Source of the DNA: Streptomyces hayashii
Lineage (GTDB): Bacteria; Actinomycetota; Actinomycetes; Streptomycetales; Streptomycetaceae
DNA length: 42,799 bases
Assembly: GCF_024539815.1 (NCBI RefSeq)
Contig: NZ_JAHHIU010000123.1
Location: 1 to 42,799, forward strand
Reading direction: 5' to 3'
Shown here: positions 24,866 to 31,074 of the stretch, piece by piece
Position numbering within the stretch: the first letter of the stretch is position 1
How the letters are laid out: every line of letters starts with the position of its first letter
Program-made: the position numbers and the translations under genes
Notes under the pieces: model-generated
Database searches by the model: none
Seen by the model: the letters and a program-made list of their open reading frames with translations, nothing else
What the model was told of the DNA's origin: nothing

Positions 24866-24919
24866 CTGCCGGGGGCGGAGCGGCCGTTCTTGACGGCGGC
24901 TTCACCCACCCCCCGGCAG
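24866..24919 (+). terminator. Terminator of the ABC operon
   Basis: CTGCCGGGGG (24866-24875) pairs perfectly with CCCCCGGCAG (24910-24919). An inner GCCGT/ACGGC stem lies within the loop. It begins 6 bases after the permease 2 stop. Confidence 0.75.
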
Positions 24920-24924
24920 ACTGA

Positions 24925-24952
24925 GCACGGCGCACGGCGCACGGCGCACAGC
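24925..24952 (+). repeat. 7-base tandem repeat (GCACGGC)
   Basis: Three exact copies of GCACGGC and a fourth with one mismatch run from 24925 to 24952, between the ABC operon terminator and the small acidic gene. Confidence 0.7.
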
Positions 24953-24984
24953 GTCCGGAGGACGGGACGGCGGGGAGGACGGGG

Positions 24985-25227
24985 ATGGCGGACGACGACA
25001 CGATGAACGGCGGCCGGGAACGGTCCGAGGACGGCCTCTGGGACGACCTCGTCCTGGACGAGGACTTCATACGGGCCGCCGAGGCGTCCGAGCCGTCCGC
25101 CCGTGCTCGGATGCTCGCCGCGCGATGGCGTGCGGAGGCGCCCGAGCCGCAGCCCTGGCGCTCCGACGAGCCCCCGGCGGGCTGGTTCTTCAGCAAGGCG
25201 CGACGACGCAGGTGGCGCCGCCGGTAA
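24985..25227 (+). CDS. Small acidic protein, unknown
   Basis: 80 aa; ATG 24985 has GGGAGG 6 bases upstream, a strong ribosome site. The protein is acidic (EDGLWDDLVLDEDFIRAAEA), then RARMLAARWRAEAP, and ends with a strongly basic tail (SKARRRRWRRR). The order WDDLVLDEDFI followed by an Arg-rich C-terminus is a pattern seen in small conserved Streptomyces proteins, but I cannot name a family. A terminator follows at once, so it is probably its own transcript. Confidence 0.75.
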   Translation: MADDDTMNGGRERSEDGLWDDLVLDEDFIRAAEASEPSARARMLAARWRAEAPEPQPWRSDEPPAGWFFSKARRRRWRRR

Positions 25228-25232
25228 CCCCG

Positions 25233-25285
25233 GCGACCGCCCGGCGGCAGCGCCGCGTCCGTCCGGCGGTCGCACAGGCGTTTTA
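25233..25285 (+). terminator. Terminator after the small acidic gene
   Basis: GCGACCGCC (25233-25241) pairs with GGCGGTCGC (25265-25273), with an inner GCGGC-AGC-GCCGC stem. A T-rich stretch GTTTTATT follows at about 25280, which is rare in this genome and makes this a near-classical intrinsic terminator. Confidence 0.75.
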
Positions 25286-25378
25286 TTCGGTGGCGTCCTG
25301 CTCGCCCTTCCGGGCACAGTGGTCGTACCCGCACGGCGCGGGTCGGCCGGATGGCATCCGGCGACACAGACTGGGTGA

Positions 25379-25540
25379 GGAGTTCGACGATGCCCATGCA
25401 CGGCAGTCCGTCGAACTCCCTTCAGGGCAGCCTGTGGCGGGTTCCGGAGTAGTTACGCCTCCGTCGAACCCGCTCCTCACAGGGGAGCTGCCCGGGGCGG
25501 CCGCTTCGAGCACGCGATGTCGCTCTCGCGTGGGCCGCCC
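25379..25540 (+). ncRNA. Candidate structured RNA (three consecutive hairpins)
   Basis: Hairpin 1: 25379-25389 pairs with 25409-25419 (11 perfect bp, 19-base loop). Hairpin 2: 25437-25444 pairs with 25466-25473, plus 25445-25449 with 25459-25463 (13 bp, a 2-base bulge). Hairpin 3: 25495-25502 pairs with 25533-25540, plus 25511-25517 with 25526-25532 (15 bp, an 8-base bulge). The whole 25228-25802 gap (575 bases) otherwise holds only further stems and no convincing gene. It is not a match to RNase P RNA, SRP RNA, 6S or tmRNA motifs that I know. The strand is assumed to be plus because the preceding terminator and the small reading frame are on plus; the stems would also form on the other strand. 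Confidence 0.4.
25390..25452 (+). CDS. Possible 20-residue peptide with a sequestered start
   Basis: ATG 25390 follows GGAG at a 7-base spacing and encodes MPMHGSPSNSLQGSLWRVPE, then TAG. The ribosome site (25379-25382) is the first part of the left arm of an 11-bp hairpin and the ATG is the first base of its loop. Four of the 20 residues are serine. No plus-strand gene follows, so a leader-peptide role is not obvious; it may be a small protein or chance. Confidence 0.25.
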   Translation: MPMHGSPSNSLQGSLWRVPE

Positions 25541-25618
25541 ACCCGGAGCATCGGCCCAGTGGCCAGGAACCGTCCTGCCGAGCGGGACGTTGTCACGGCG
25601 CCAGGCCGGAGTCGCGGG

Positions 25619-25650
25619 TGGCTCGGGGCGCTCTTGAGCGGCCCGAGCCA
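25619..25650. terminator. Bidirectional hairpin downstream of the HAD gene
   Basis: TGGCTCGGG (25619-25627) pairs with CCCGAGCCA (25642-25650), and CGCTC/GAGCG continues inside after one G-G mismatch. A second small stem CCCGG-AAGG-CCGGG follows at 25653-25666. It could terminate the minus-strand serS-HAD transcript, about 150 bases past the stop at 25803. Confidence 0.6.
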
Positions 25651-25802
25651 CACCCGGAAGGCCGGGCGCGGCTCGAACCGTCATGGCTCGGGAAGGCGTT
25701 GCAGCGGGTCCGGGTCCCGGTGCGGGCCCGTGGTTCGCGCCGGTCGATGAGCGGCTGCCGCGATCCGGGTGTCCGGTCCGGTCCGCGCGTCGGTCTCGGG
25801 CC

Positions 25803-26621
25803 CTAACTCAGGAAGCGTTCCAGGACTTCGGCGATGCCGTCGTCCTCGTTGGAGGACGTCACCTCGTCGGCGACCTCCCGTAGTTCCCGGTGTGCGTTGG
25901 CCATGGCCACGCCGTAGGAGGCCCAGGCGAACATGGGGATGTCGTTGGGCATGTCGCCGAAGGCGATGGTCTCGGCGGCCTTCAGGCCCAGGCGGCGCGC
26001 GGCCAGCGAGAGTCCAGTGGCCTTGGACAGGCCCAGCGGGAGCAGTTCCACGATCCCCGCGCCGGCCATCGCGACCGTGACGAAGCCGCCCGCGGCCTGT
26101 CGTGCCGCCTCGGCCAGCGCATCGTCCGACAGCTCGGGATGCTGAATGTAGATCTTGTTCAAGGGCGCCGACCACAGGTCGGACGCGTCCGTGAACGGTG
26201 TCGCCGGGAGCGCGCCGGTGACCGCGTAACCCGGCCCCACCAGCACGTCGCCGTCCAGCCCGTCGCGGCTGGCCGCCAGGTGCAGCGGGCCGACCTCCGA
26301 CTCGATCTTGGCCAGGGCCACGCCGGCGAGCTGGCGGTCGAGGGTGACCGAGGTCAGCAGGCGGTGCGCACCGGCGTCGTAGACCTGGGCGCCCTGCCCG
26401 CACACCGCGAGGCCCTTGTAGCCGAGGTCGTCGAGGATGTGCCTGGTCCACGGGACCGCGCGGCCCGTCACGACGATGTGCGCGGCGCCCGCCGCGGTGG
26501 CCGCGGCGAGGGCGTCACGCGTGCGTTGCGAGACCGACTCGTCGGAACGCAGCAGCGTTCCGTCGAGGTCGGTCGCGATCAGGCGGTAGGGGAACGCCCC
26601 GGAGGCAGAGACGGCGCTCAC
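25803..26621 (-). CDS. HAD-superfamily phosphatase (Cof type), coupled to serS
   Basis: 272 aa from GTG 26621, overlapping the serS stop by 4 bases (GTGA). HAD motifs: IATDLDGTLLR (about residue 13), IVVTGRAVPW, the C2B cap including FTDASDLWSAPLNKIYIQHP, the Lys in LGLSKATGLSLAARR, and AFGDMPNDIPMF. It is paralogous to the gene at 14155 (the same IATDLDGTLLR start and GDMPND motif). The coupling to serS suggests constant co-expression with serine charging, though a functional link, such as phosphoserine or a nucleotide substrate, is only speculative. Confidence 0.92.
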   Translation of the reverse strand: MSAVSASGAFPYRLIATDLDGTLLRSDESVSQRTRDALAAATAAGAAHIVVTGRAVPWTRHILDDLGYKGLAVCGQGAQVYDAGAHRLLTSVTLDRQLAGVALAKIESEVGPLHLAASRDGLDGDVLVGPGYAVTGALPATPFTDASDLWSAPLNKIYIQHPELSDDALAEAARQAAGGFVTVAMAGAGIVELLPLGLSKATGLSLAARRLGLKAAETIAFGDMPNDIPMFAWASYGVAMANAHRELREVADEVTSSNEDDGIAEVLERFLS

Positions 26622-27895
26622 TTGGCGACCGGCTCCAGGACCTCCCGGCCGCCGAGGTAGGGGCGCAGCACCTCGGGGACGTACACGGAGCCGTCGGCCT
26701 GCTGGTGGTTCTCCAGGATGGCGACGATCGTGCGCGGGACGGCGCACAGCGTGCCGTTCAGCGTGGCCAGCGGGCGGACCTGCTTGCCCTCGCGGACGCG
26801 GATCGACAGCCGGCGGGACTGGAACTCGGTGCAGTCCGAGGTCGACGTCAGCTCGCGGTACTTGCCCTGGGTGGGGATCCAGGCCTCGCAGTCGAACTTG
26901 CGGGCGGCCGAGGATCCGAGGTCACCGGAGGCGACGTCGATGACGCGGAACGGCAGCTCCAGCGCGGACAGCCACTGCTTCTCCCACGCCAGCAGGCGCT
27001 GGTGCTCGGCCTGCGAGTCCTCGGGCGTGACGTACGAGAACATCTCGACCTTGTCGAACTGGTGGACGCGGAAGATGCCCTTGGTGTCCTTGCCGTGCGA
27101 ACCGGCCTCGCGGCGGAAGCAGGGCGAGAAGCCCGCGTAGCGCAGCGGCAGCTTGTCCGCGTCGATGATCTCGTCCATGTGGTACGCGGCGAGGGGGACC
27201 TCGGAGGTGCCGACGAGGTAGAGGTCGTCCTTGTCGAGGTGGTAGACGTCCTGGGCCGCCTGGCCGAGGAAGCCGGTGCCGGCCATCGACTGCGGGCGCA
27301 CCAGCGCGGGGGTGAGCATCGGCGTGAATCCGGCCGCCGTGGCCTGCGCGATCGCCGCGTTGACCAGGGCCAGCTCCAGCAGGGCGCCGACGCCGGTCAG
27401 GAAGTAGAAGCGGGAGCCGGAGACCTTGGCGCCGCGCTCGACGTCGATGGCGCCGAGGATCTGGCCGAGCTCCAGGTGGTCCTTGGGCTCGAAGCCCTCG
27501 GCGCCGAAGTCGCGGATCGTGCCGTGCGTCTCCAGGGTGACGAAGTCCTCCTCGCCGCCCACGGGCACGTCGGGGTGCACGAGGTTGCCGAGCCGCTGGA
27601 GGAGCTCCTGGGTCTCGGCGACTGCCGCGTCGCGCTCGGCGTCGGCGGCCTTGACGTCGGCGGCGAGCTGGCTCGCCTTCTTGAGCAGCTCGGCCTTCTC
27701 GTCCGCGGAGGCCTTGGGGATGAGCTTGCCGAGCGATCGCTGCTCGGCGCGCAGCTCGTCGAAGCGGACGCCGGACGACCTGCGCCGCTCGTCGGCGGAG
27801 AGGAGGGAGTCGACGAGCGCGACGTCCTCTCCACGGGCACGCTGGGAGGCGCGCGCACGGTCGGGGTCCTCACGGAGCAGACGAAGGTCAATCAC
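26618..27895 (-). CDS. serS: Seryl-tRNA synthetase
   Basis: 425 aa from GTG 27895 (MIDLRLLREDPD, the universal SerRS opening). Class II synthetase that charges tRNA-Ser and tRNA-Sec with serine. The N-terminal long coiled-coil tRNA-binding arm covers about residues 25-105 (LRAEQRSLGKLIPKASADEK). In the catalytic domain, TSEVPLAAYH, motif 2 FRREAGSHGKDTKGIFRVHQ, and motif 3 NGTLCAVPRTIVAILE are intact. Length is normal for the family. No Shine-Dalgarno sequence precedes the GTG, and a TAGCCT hexamer ends 7 bases upstream, suggesting a leaderless mRNA. Its stop overlaps the start of the HAD phosphatase gene. A DnaA-box cluster lies upstream. Confidence 0.98.
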   Translation of the reverse strand: MIDLRLLREDPDRARASQRARGEDVALVDSLLSADERRRSSGVRFDELRAEQRSLGKLIPKASADEKAELLKKASQLAADVKAADAERDAAVAETQELLQRLGNLVHPDVPVGGEEDFVTLETHGTIRDFGAEGFEPKDHLELGQILGAIDVERGAKVSGSRFYFLTGVGALLELALVNAAIAQATAAGFTPMLTPALVRPQSMAGTGFLGQAAQDVYHLDKDDLYLVGTSEVPLAAYHMDEIIDADKLPLRYAGFSPCFRREAGSHGKDTKGIFRVHQFDKVEMFSYVTPEDSQAEHQRLLAWEKQWLSALELPFRVIDVASGDLGSSAARKFDCEAWIPTQGKYRELTSTSDCTEFQSRRLSIRVREGKQVRPLATLNGTLCAVPRTIVAILENHQQADGSVYVPEVLRPYLGGREVLEPVAK

Positions 27896-27902
27896 GCGGC
27901 CA

Positions 27903-27908
27903 AGGCTA
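27903..27908 (-). promoter_or_regulatory. Possible -10 element for leaderless serS
   Basis: TAGCCT on the minus strand ends 7 bases before the GTG start codon, the right distance for transcription to begin at the start codon. No good -35 hexamer is seen. Confidence 0.35.
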
Positions 27909-28121
27909 CCCGTGCGGGGTTGCGGCTCACGACTCAGATTCCCGTGCCGCACGTCGCGTGTTCCGACGCCCTCAGCCGGGTGTCCCGAAAGCTACTTACG
28001 ATGCGTTATGGGGTAATTGCCGAGTGTGTCAATAAAACGTGTCTCACTCCCTGGGACGGGGCATGTGACGGGCGTCGCATTGACTCGACTTCCTTGCGCC
28101 GCACGGGATTTGGGGCCGGAG

Positions 28122-28433
28122 TTGTCCACAGGAATCCACACCCCGTGCGAGTTATCCACAGGGTGTGCGAAAGGTCTGTGGACATCGGAATTGATCATTC
28201 CGAGGCCTCTTCATGTGCTGGAGAATTCCCTGCCCAAACCTGACCCGAGCCCACTTTCGGGTGGAAATGGGTCGCCCTGAAGGATTGATCGAAGGAAACA
28301 GGTGGACGAGGGGTGACGTGCGGATGACGTGGCACCCCGAGGGGGTGGGGGCCGATTTGTCGACTGAACGGGGCTTCGTTGTCGACTTGTCCCCAGGTCG
28401 AGAAGCACCCCTGTGGATAACTTCTGTGGATAA
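28122..28433. promoter_or_regulatory. DnaA-box cluster between serS and pheA
   Basis: Exact boxes: TTGTCCACA (28122-28130, plus), TTATCCACA (28152-28160, plus), and TTATCCACA on minus at 28412-28420 and 28425-28433. One-mismatch boxes: ATGTCCACA on minus (28177-28185) and TTGTCCCCA (28387-28395). A weaker one is GAATCCACA (28132-28140). Two TTGTCGACT copies lie at 28357-28365 and 28379-28387. They fill the 580-base non-coding gap between pheA and serS, which otherwise holds no gene. High-affinity DnaA-box clusters outside oriC are known in Streptomyces and limit initiation. Confidence 0.85.
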
Positions 28434-28475
28434 CGAAGATATGCAGGTAGGACCGGTGGCGGATGGGGGGATCGG

Positions 28476-29408
28476 CTAGAAACGGCCGTCCTGGCAGCGT
28501 GCCACCCAGTCCGCAGCCGCCATGAACTCCCCGTCCGACGTCCCGGGCAACGGCGTCTCGACGTCCGCCGCGTCGACCTCCGCGCGCGGGTACGAGCCCA
28601 GGAACCGCACCTCACGGCAGATCCTTTTCAGCCCCATGAGGGCTTCGGCCATCCGACGGTCGGAGATGTGTCCCTCGGCGTCGATGCAGAAGCAGTAGTT
28701 GCCGATGCCGGCGCCCGTCGGACGGGACTGCAACAGCATGAGGTTGACGCCACGGGTGGCGAACTCGCCCAGCAGGTCGCGCAGGCCGCCGGGATGGTCG
28801 TCGCGCTGCCACAGCACGACGGACGTCTTGTCCGCTCCGGTCGGCGCCGCCGGCCGGGCCGGTCGGCCCACCAGCACGAACCGCGTCTGCGCGTTCTCGG
28901 CGTCGTGGATCCCGGTCTCCAGGGCGGTCAGCCCGTAGCGGGCGGCGGCGAACTCACCGGCGAAGGCGGCGTCGTAGCGGCCCTCCTGGACCAGCCGGGC
29001 GGCGTCCGCGTTGGAGGCGGCCGATTCCCAGAGGGCGTCCGGGAGGTTGGCCTTCAGCCAGTTGCGTACCTGGGGCTGCGCGGCCGGGTGGGCCGAGACC
29101 GTCTTGATGTCCGCCAGCTGGGTGCCGGGCCGCACCAGCAGCGCGAACGTGATGGACAGCAGCACCTCGCGGTAGATCATCAGCGGCGCGCCCGCGACCA
29201 GCTCGTCCAGCGTCGTCGTGATCCCGCCCTCGACCGAGTTCTCGATGGGCACGAACGCAGCCTCGGCCTCGCCGGAGCGGACCGCGTCGAGCGCGGACTG
29301 CACCGACACGTAGGGCATGAGCTGCCGGGTGGCCGCCTCCGGAAGCGTCCGCAGGGCGACCTCCGTGAAGGTGCCCTCGGGGCCGAGATACGCATAGCTC
29401 GCTGGCAT
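28476..29408 (-). CDS. pheA: Prephenate dehydratase
   Basis: 310 aa from ATG 29408 (MPASYAYLGPEGTFTE, the family opening). It catalyses prephenate to phenylpyruvate, the penultimate step of phenylalanine synthesis. The dehydratase domain covers about residues 4-185 (YLGPEGTFTE, VPIENSVEGG, catalytic TRF in NAQTRFVLVG). A C-terminal ACT regulatory domain covers about 195-285. The ACT Phe-binding motif, usually ESRP, reads QSRP here (MLLQSRPTG), and the GALV-type motif reads GGLR, so allosteric feedback may be altered. It is a stand-alone dehydratase with no chorismate mutase fusion. It lies upstream of the DnaA-box cluster and serS on the same strand. Confidence 0.96.
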   Translation of the reverse strand: MPASYAYLGPEGTFTEVALRTLPEAATRQLMPYVSVQSALDAVRSGEAEAAFVPIENSVEGGITTTLDELVAGAPLMIYREVLLSITFALLVRPGTQLADIKTVSAHPAAQPQVRNWLKANLPDALWESAASNADAARLVQEGRYDAAFAGEFAAARYGLTALETGIHDAENAQTRFVLVGRPARPAAPTGADKTSVVLWQRDDHPGGLRDLLGEFATRGVNLMLLQSRPTGAGIGNYCFCIDAEGHISDRRMAEALMGLKRICREVRFLGSYPRAEVDAADVETPLPGTSDGEFMAAADWVARCQDGRF

Positions 29409-29573
29409 GACCTCACCCTAATGGCCCTTGCGTATCCGGGCCCACGCGTCTCACGAGGTGCCCTCGCAGGAATGAATCCGCGCCGCGGGCCGTAACTTCG
29501 CGTGACCTGCAACTCCGGTCGCCGTCGGCCTCCACCGCCCGATTGTTCACCGGCGCTCCGATCGGCGACCGTC

Positions 29574-29619
29574 GTCAGCCGCCGTCTCACGCCTCCGTCA
29601 GCCGCCGTCTCACGCCTCC
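29574..29619. repeat. 23-base perfect tandem duplication across the dtpA stop
   Basis: Two identical 23-base units (29574-29596 and 29597-29619) abut, beginning GTCAGCCGCCGTCTCACGCC. The dtpA stop codon (29610-29612) is inside the second unit, so the stop is duplicated downstream. Confidence 0.85.
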
Positions 29620-31067
29620 AGCAGTCGCTGCCCCACGTACTCCCCCTCCGCGGCCCCGCCGGGTACCGCGAACAGGCCGCTCGACTCGTGGCGGATGTAC
29701 TGGGACAGCGCGTCGCCCCGGTCCAGCTTGCGTTGCACCGTGACGAAGCCGCGCAGCGGGTCCGCCTGCCAGCAGACGAACAGCAGGCCCGCATCGGGCG
29801 TGCCGTCCGGGTCGATGCCGTCGTGGTACGAGAAGGGCCGCCGCAGGATGGCCGCGCCGCCGTTCTGGTCGGGGCGCGAGATGCGGGCGTGCGCGTTGAT
29901 CGGGACGACCAGGTCGCCGTTCGCGTCGGTCTTCTCCAGGTCCATCTCGGTGGTCTCTGTTCCCCCGGACAGCGCCGCGCCGTCCGCCTTGCGACGCCCG
30001 ATGACCTGCTCCTGCGCCGTGAGCGACAGTTTCTCCCAGTCGTCCAGGAGCATGCGGATACGGCGTACGACGGCGTAGGAGCCGTTGGCCATCCACGCCG
30101 GGTCCTTCGTGCCCGAGGCCGGGACGAAGATGCGCTCGTCGAAGTCGGAGTCGGTCGTCTTGGGATTCCGGGTGCCGTCCATCTGGCCCATGAGGTTGCG
30201 GGCCGTCATGGGGTGGGCGGTGGCGCCCGGCGTCCGGTTGAAGCCGTTCATCTGCCAGCGGACCTTCGCGGCGCTGCCCGCGTCCTTCTGGATCGCGCGC
30301 AGGGCGTGGAAGGCGACCAGGGCGTCGTCCGCACCGATCTGCACCCACAGGTCACCGTTGCTGCGGGCCTTGTCGAGGTGGTCGGAGGAGAAGTCCGGGA
30401 GCGGATCGAGGGCGACCGGACGCTGCTTCTCCAGACCGGTGCGGGCGAAGAAGCTGTTGCCGAAGCCGAAGGTGATCGTCAGGGAGGAGGGGCCGGCGTC
30501 CCGGGCTACGTCGGTGTCGCCGTGCGCTGCGGCCTCGCCCGCCATCAGCCGCCGGGCCGTCTCCGACCAGCGGCGCAGCAGTGCGGCGGCTTCTTTGCGG
30601 CCTGCTCCCGGAGTGAGGTCGAAGGCGACGAGATGACCACGGGCCTGGAGGCCCTGAGTGATTCCCGGTTGATGTTTCACGTGGAACATCGCCTGCGCGG
30701 ACCCGATCGAGGAGAGGGGGGCCGCTTGCGCGGGGGCCGCCGCGTACCCGGCGGCCGCGCCCGCAGCGCCGACGACGAGCCCGGTGGCCCCGGCGGTGCC
30801 GAGCAGCTTGCGTCGAGTGAGCCCCTCGCCGGAGCCGGAGCCGGAGGGAGGGCGGGACGCGGAGGGGGAGTCCGAGTGGACGCCCTCGTCGACGGATGCG
30901 CCGGCAGCCTTGGCGCTGCCGGCCTTGCTTGTGCCGGTCTTGCTCGTGCCGGTCTTGCTCGGGCGGGACTTGGCGGCGCCGGTCTCGGGCGTGCCGGCCT
31001 TGTTCGGTCCGGTGCCGAGGCCGGGGGCCTCCGGTGTACGGGCGTCGGGGAGGGACTGGTCGGGCAT
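29610..31067 (-). CDS. dtpA: Tat-exported dye-decolorizing heme peroxidase
   Basis: 485 aa. DyP-type peroxidase of the DtpA/EfeB group. The Tat signal TRRKLLGTAGATG starts at about residue 84, behind an unusual low-complexity Ser/Thr/Lys/Gly-rich N-terminus (SKTGTSKTGTSKAG). The DyP domain runs from about 130. GQMDGTRNP carries the catalytic Asp (GxxDG motif), NAHARIS holds the proximal heme-ligand His, and ILRRPFSYHDG has the distal Arg. In Streptomyces lividans the orthologue acts outside the membrane together with Sco and EcuC in copper-dependent maturation of GlxA and development. It starts 7 bases after the copCD stop. A parS sequence is embedded in its reading frame at 30673-30688. Confidence 0.93.
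   Translation of the reverse strand: MPDQSLPDARTPEAPGLGTGPNKAGTPETGAAKSRPSKTGTSKTGTSKAGSAKAAGASVDEGVHSDSPSASRPPSGSGSGEGLTRRKLLGTAGATGLVVGAAGAAAGYAAAPAQAAPLSSIGSAQAMFHVKHQPGITQGLQARGHLVAFDLTPGAGRKEAAALLRRWSETARRLMAGEAAAHGDTDVARDAGPSSLTITFGFGNSFFARTGLEKQRPVALDPLPDFSSDHLDKARSNGDLWVQIGADDALVAFHALRAIQKDAGSAAKVRWQMNGFNRTPGATAHPMTARNLMGQMDGTRNPKTTDSDFDERIFVPASGTKDPAWMANGSYAVVRRIRMLLDDWEKLSLTAQEQVIGRRKADGAALSGGTETTEMDLEKTDANGDLVVPINAHARISRPDQNGGAAILRRPFSYHDGIDPDGTPDAGLLFVCWQADPLRGFVTVQRKLDRGDALSQYIRHESSGLFAVPGGAAEGEYVGQRLLEA
30673..30688. promoter_or_regulatory. parS: parS site 5, inside dtpA
   Basis: TGTTTCACGTGGAACA has one deviation from consensus parS and is identical to site 2. It lies in the dtpA reading frame, where its complement encodes MFHVKH at residues 127-132, between the Tat signal and the peroxidase domain. 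Confidence 0.9.
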
Positions 31068-31074
31068 GGTGCGG

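Noticed and set aside
25283..25684. 133-residue minus-strand frame in the structured gap
   Set aside because: No motif, no ribosome site, Arg/Pro-rich, and it contradicts the hairpin structure.
25560..25690. Possible tRNA from the CGGTTCGAGCCG T-arm-like sequence on minus
   Set aside because: No acceptor stem, D-arm or anticodon arm could be folded around it.
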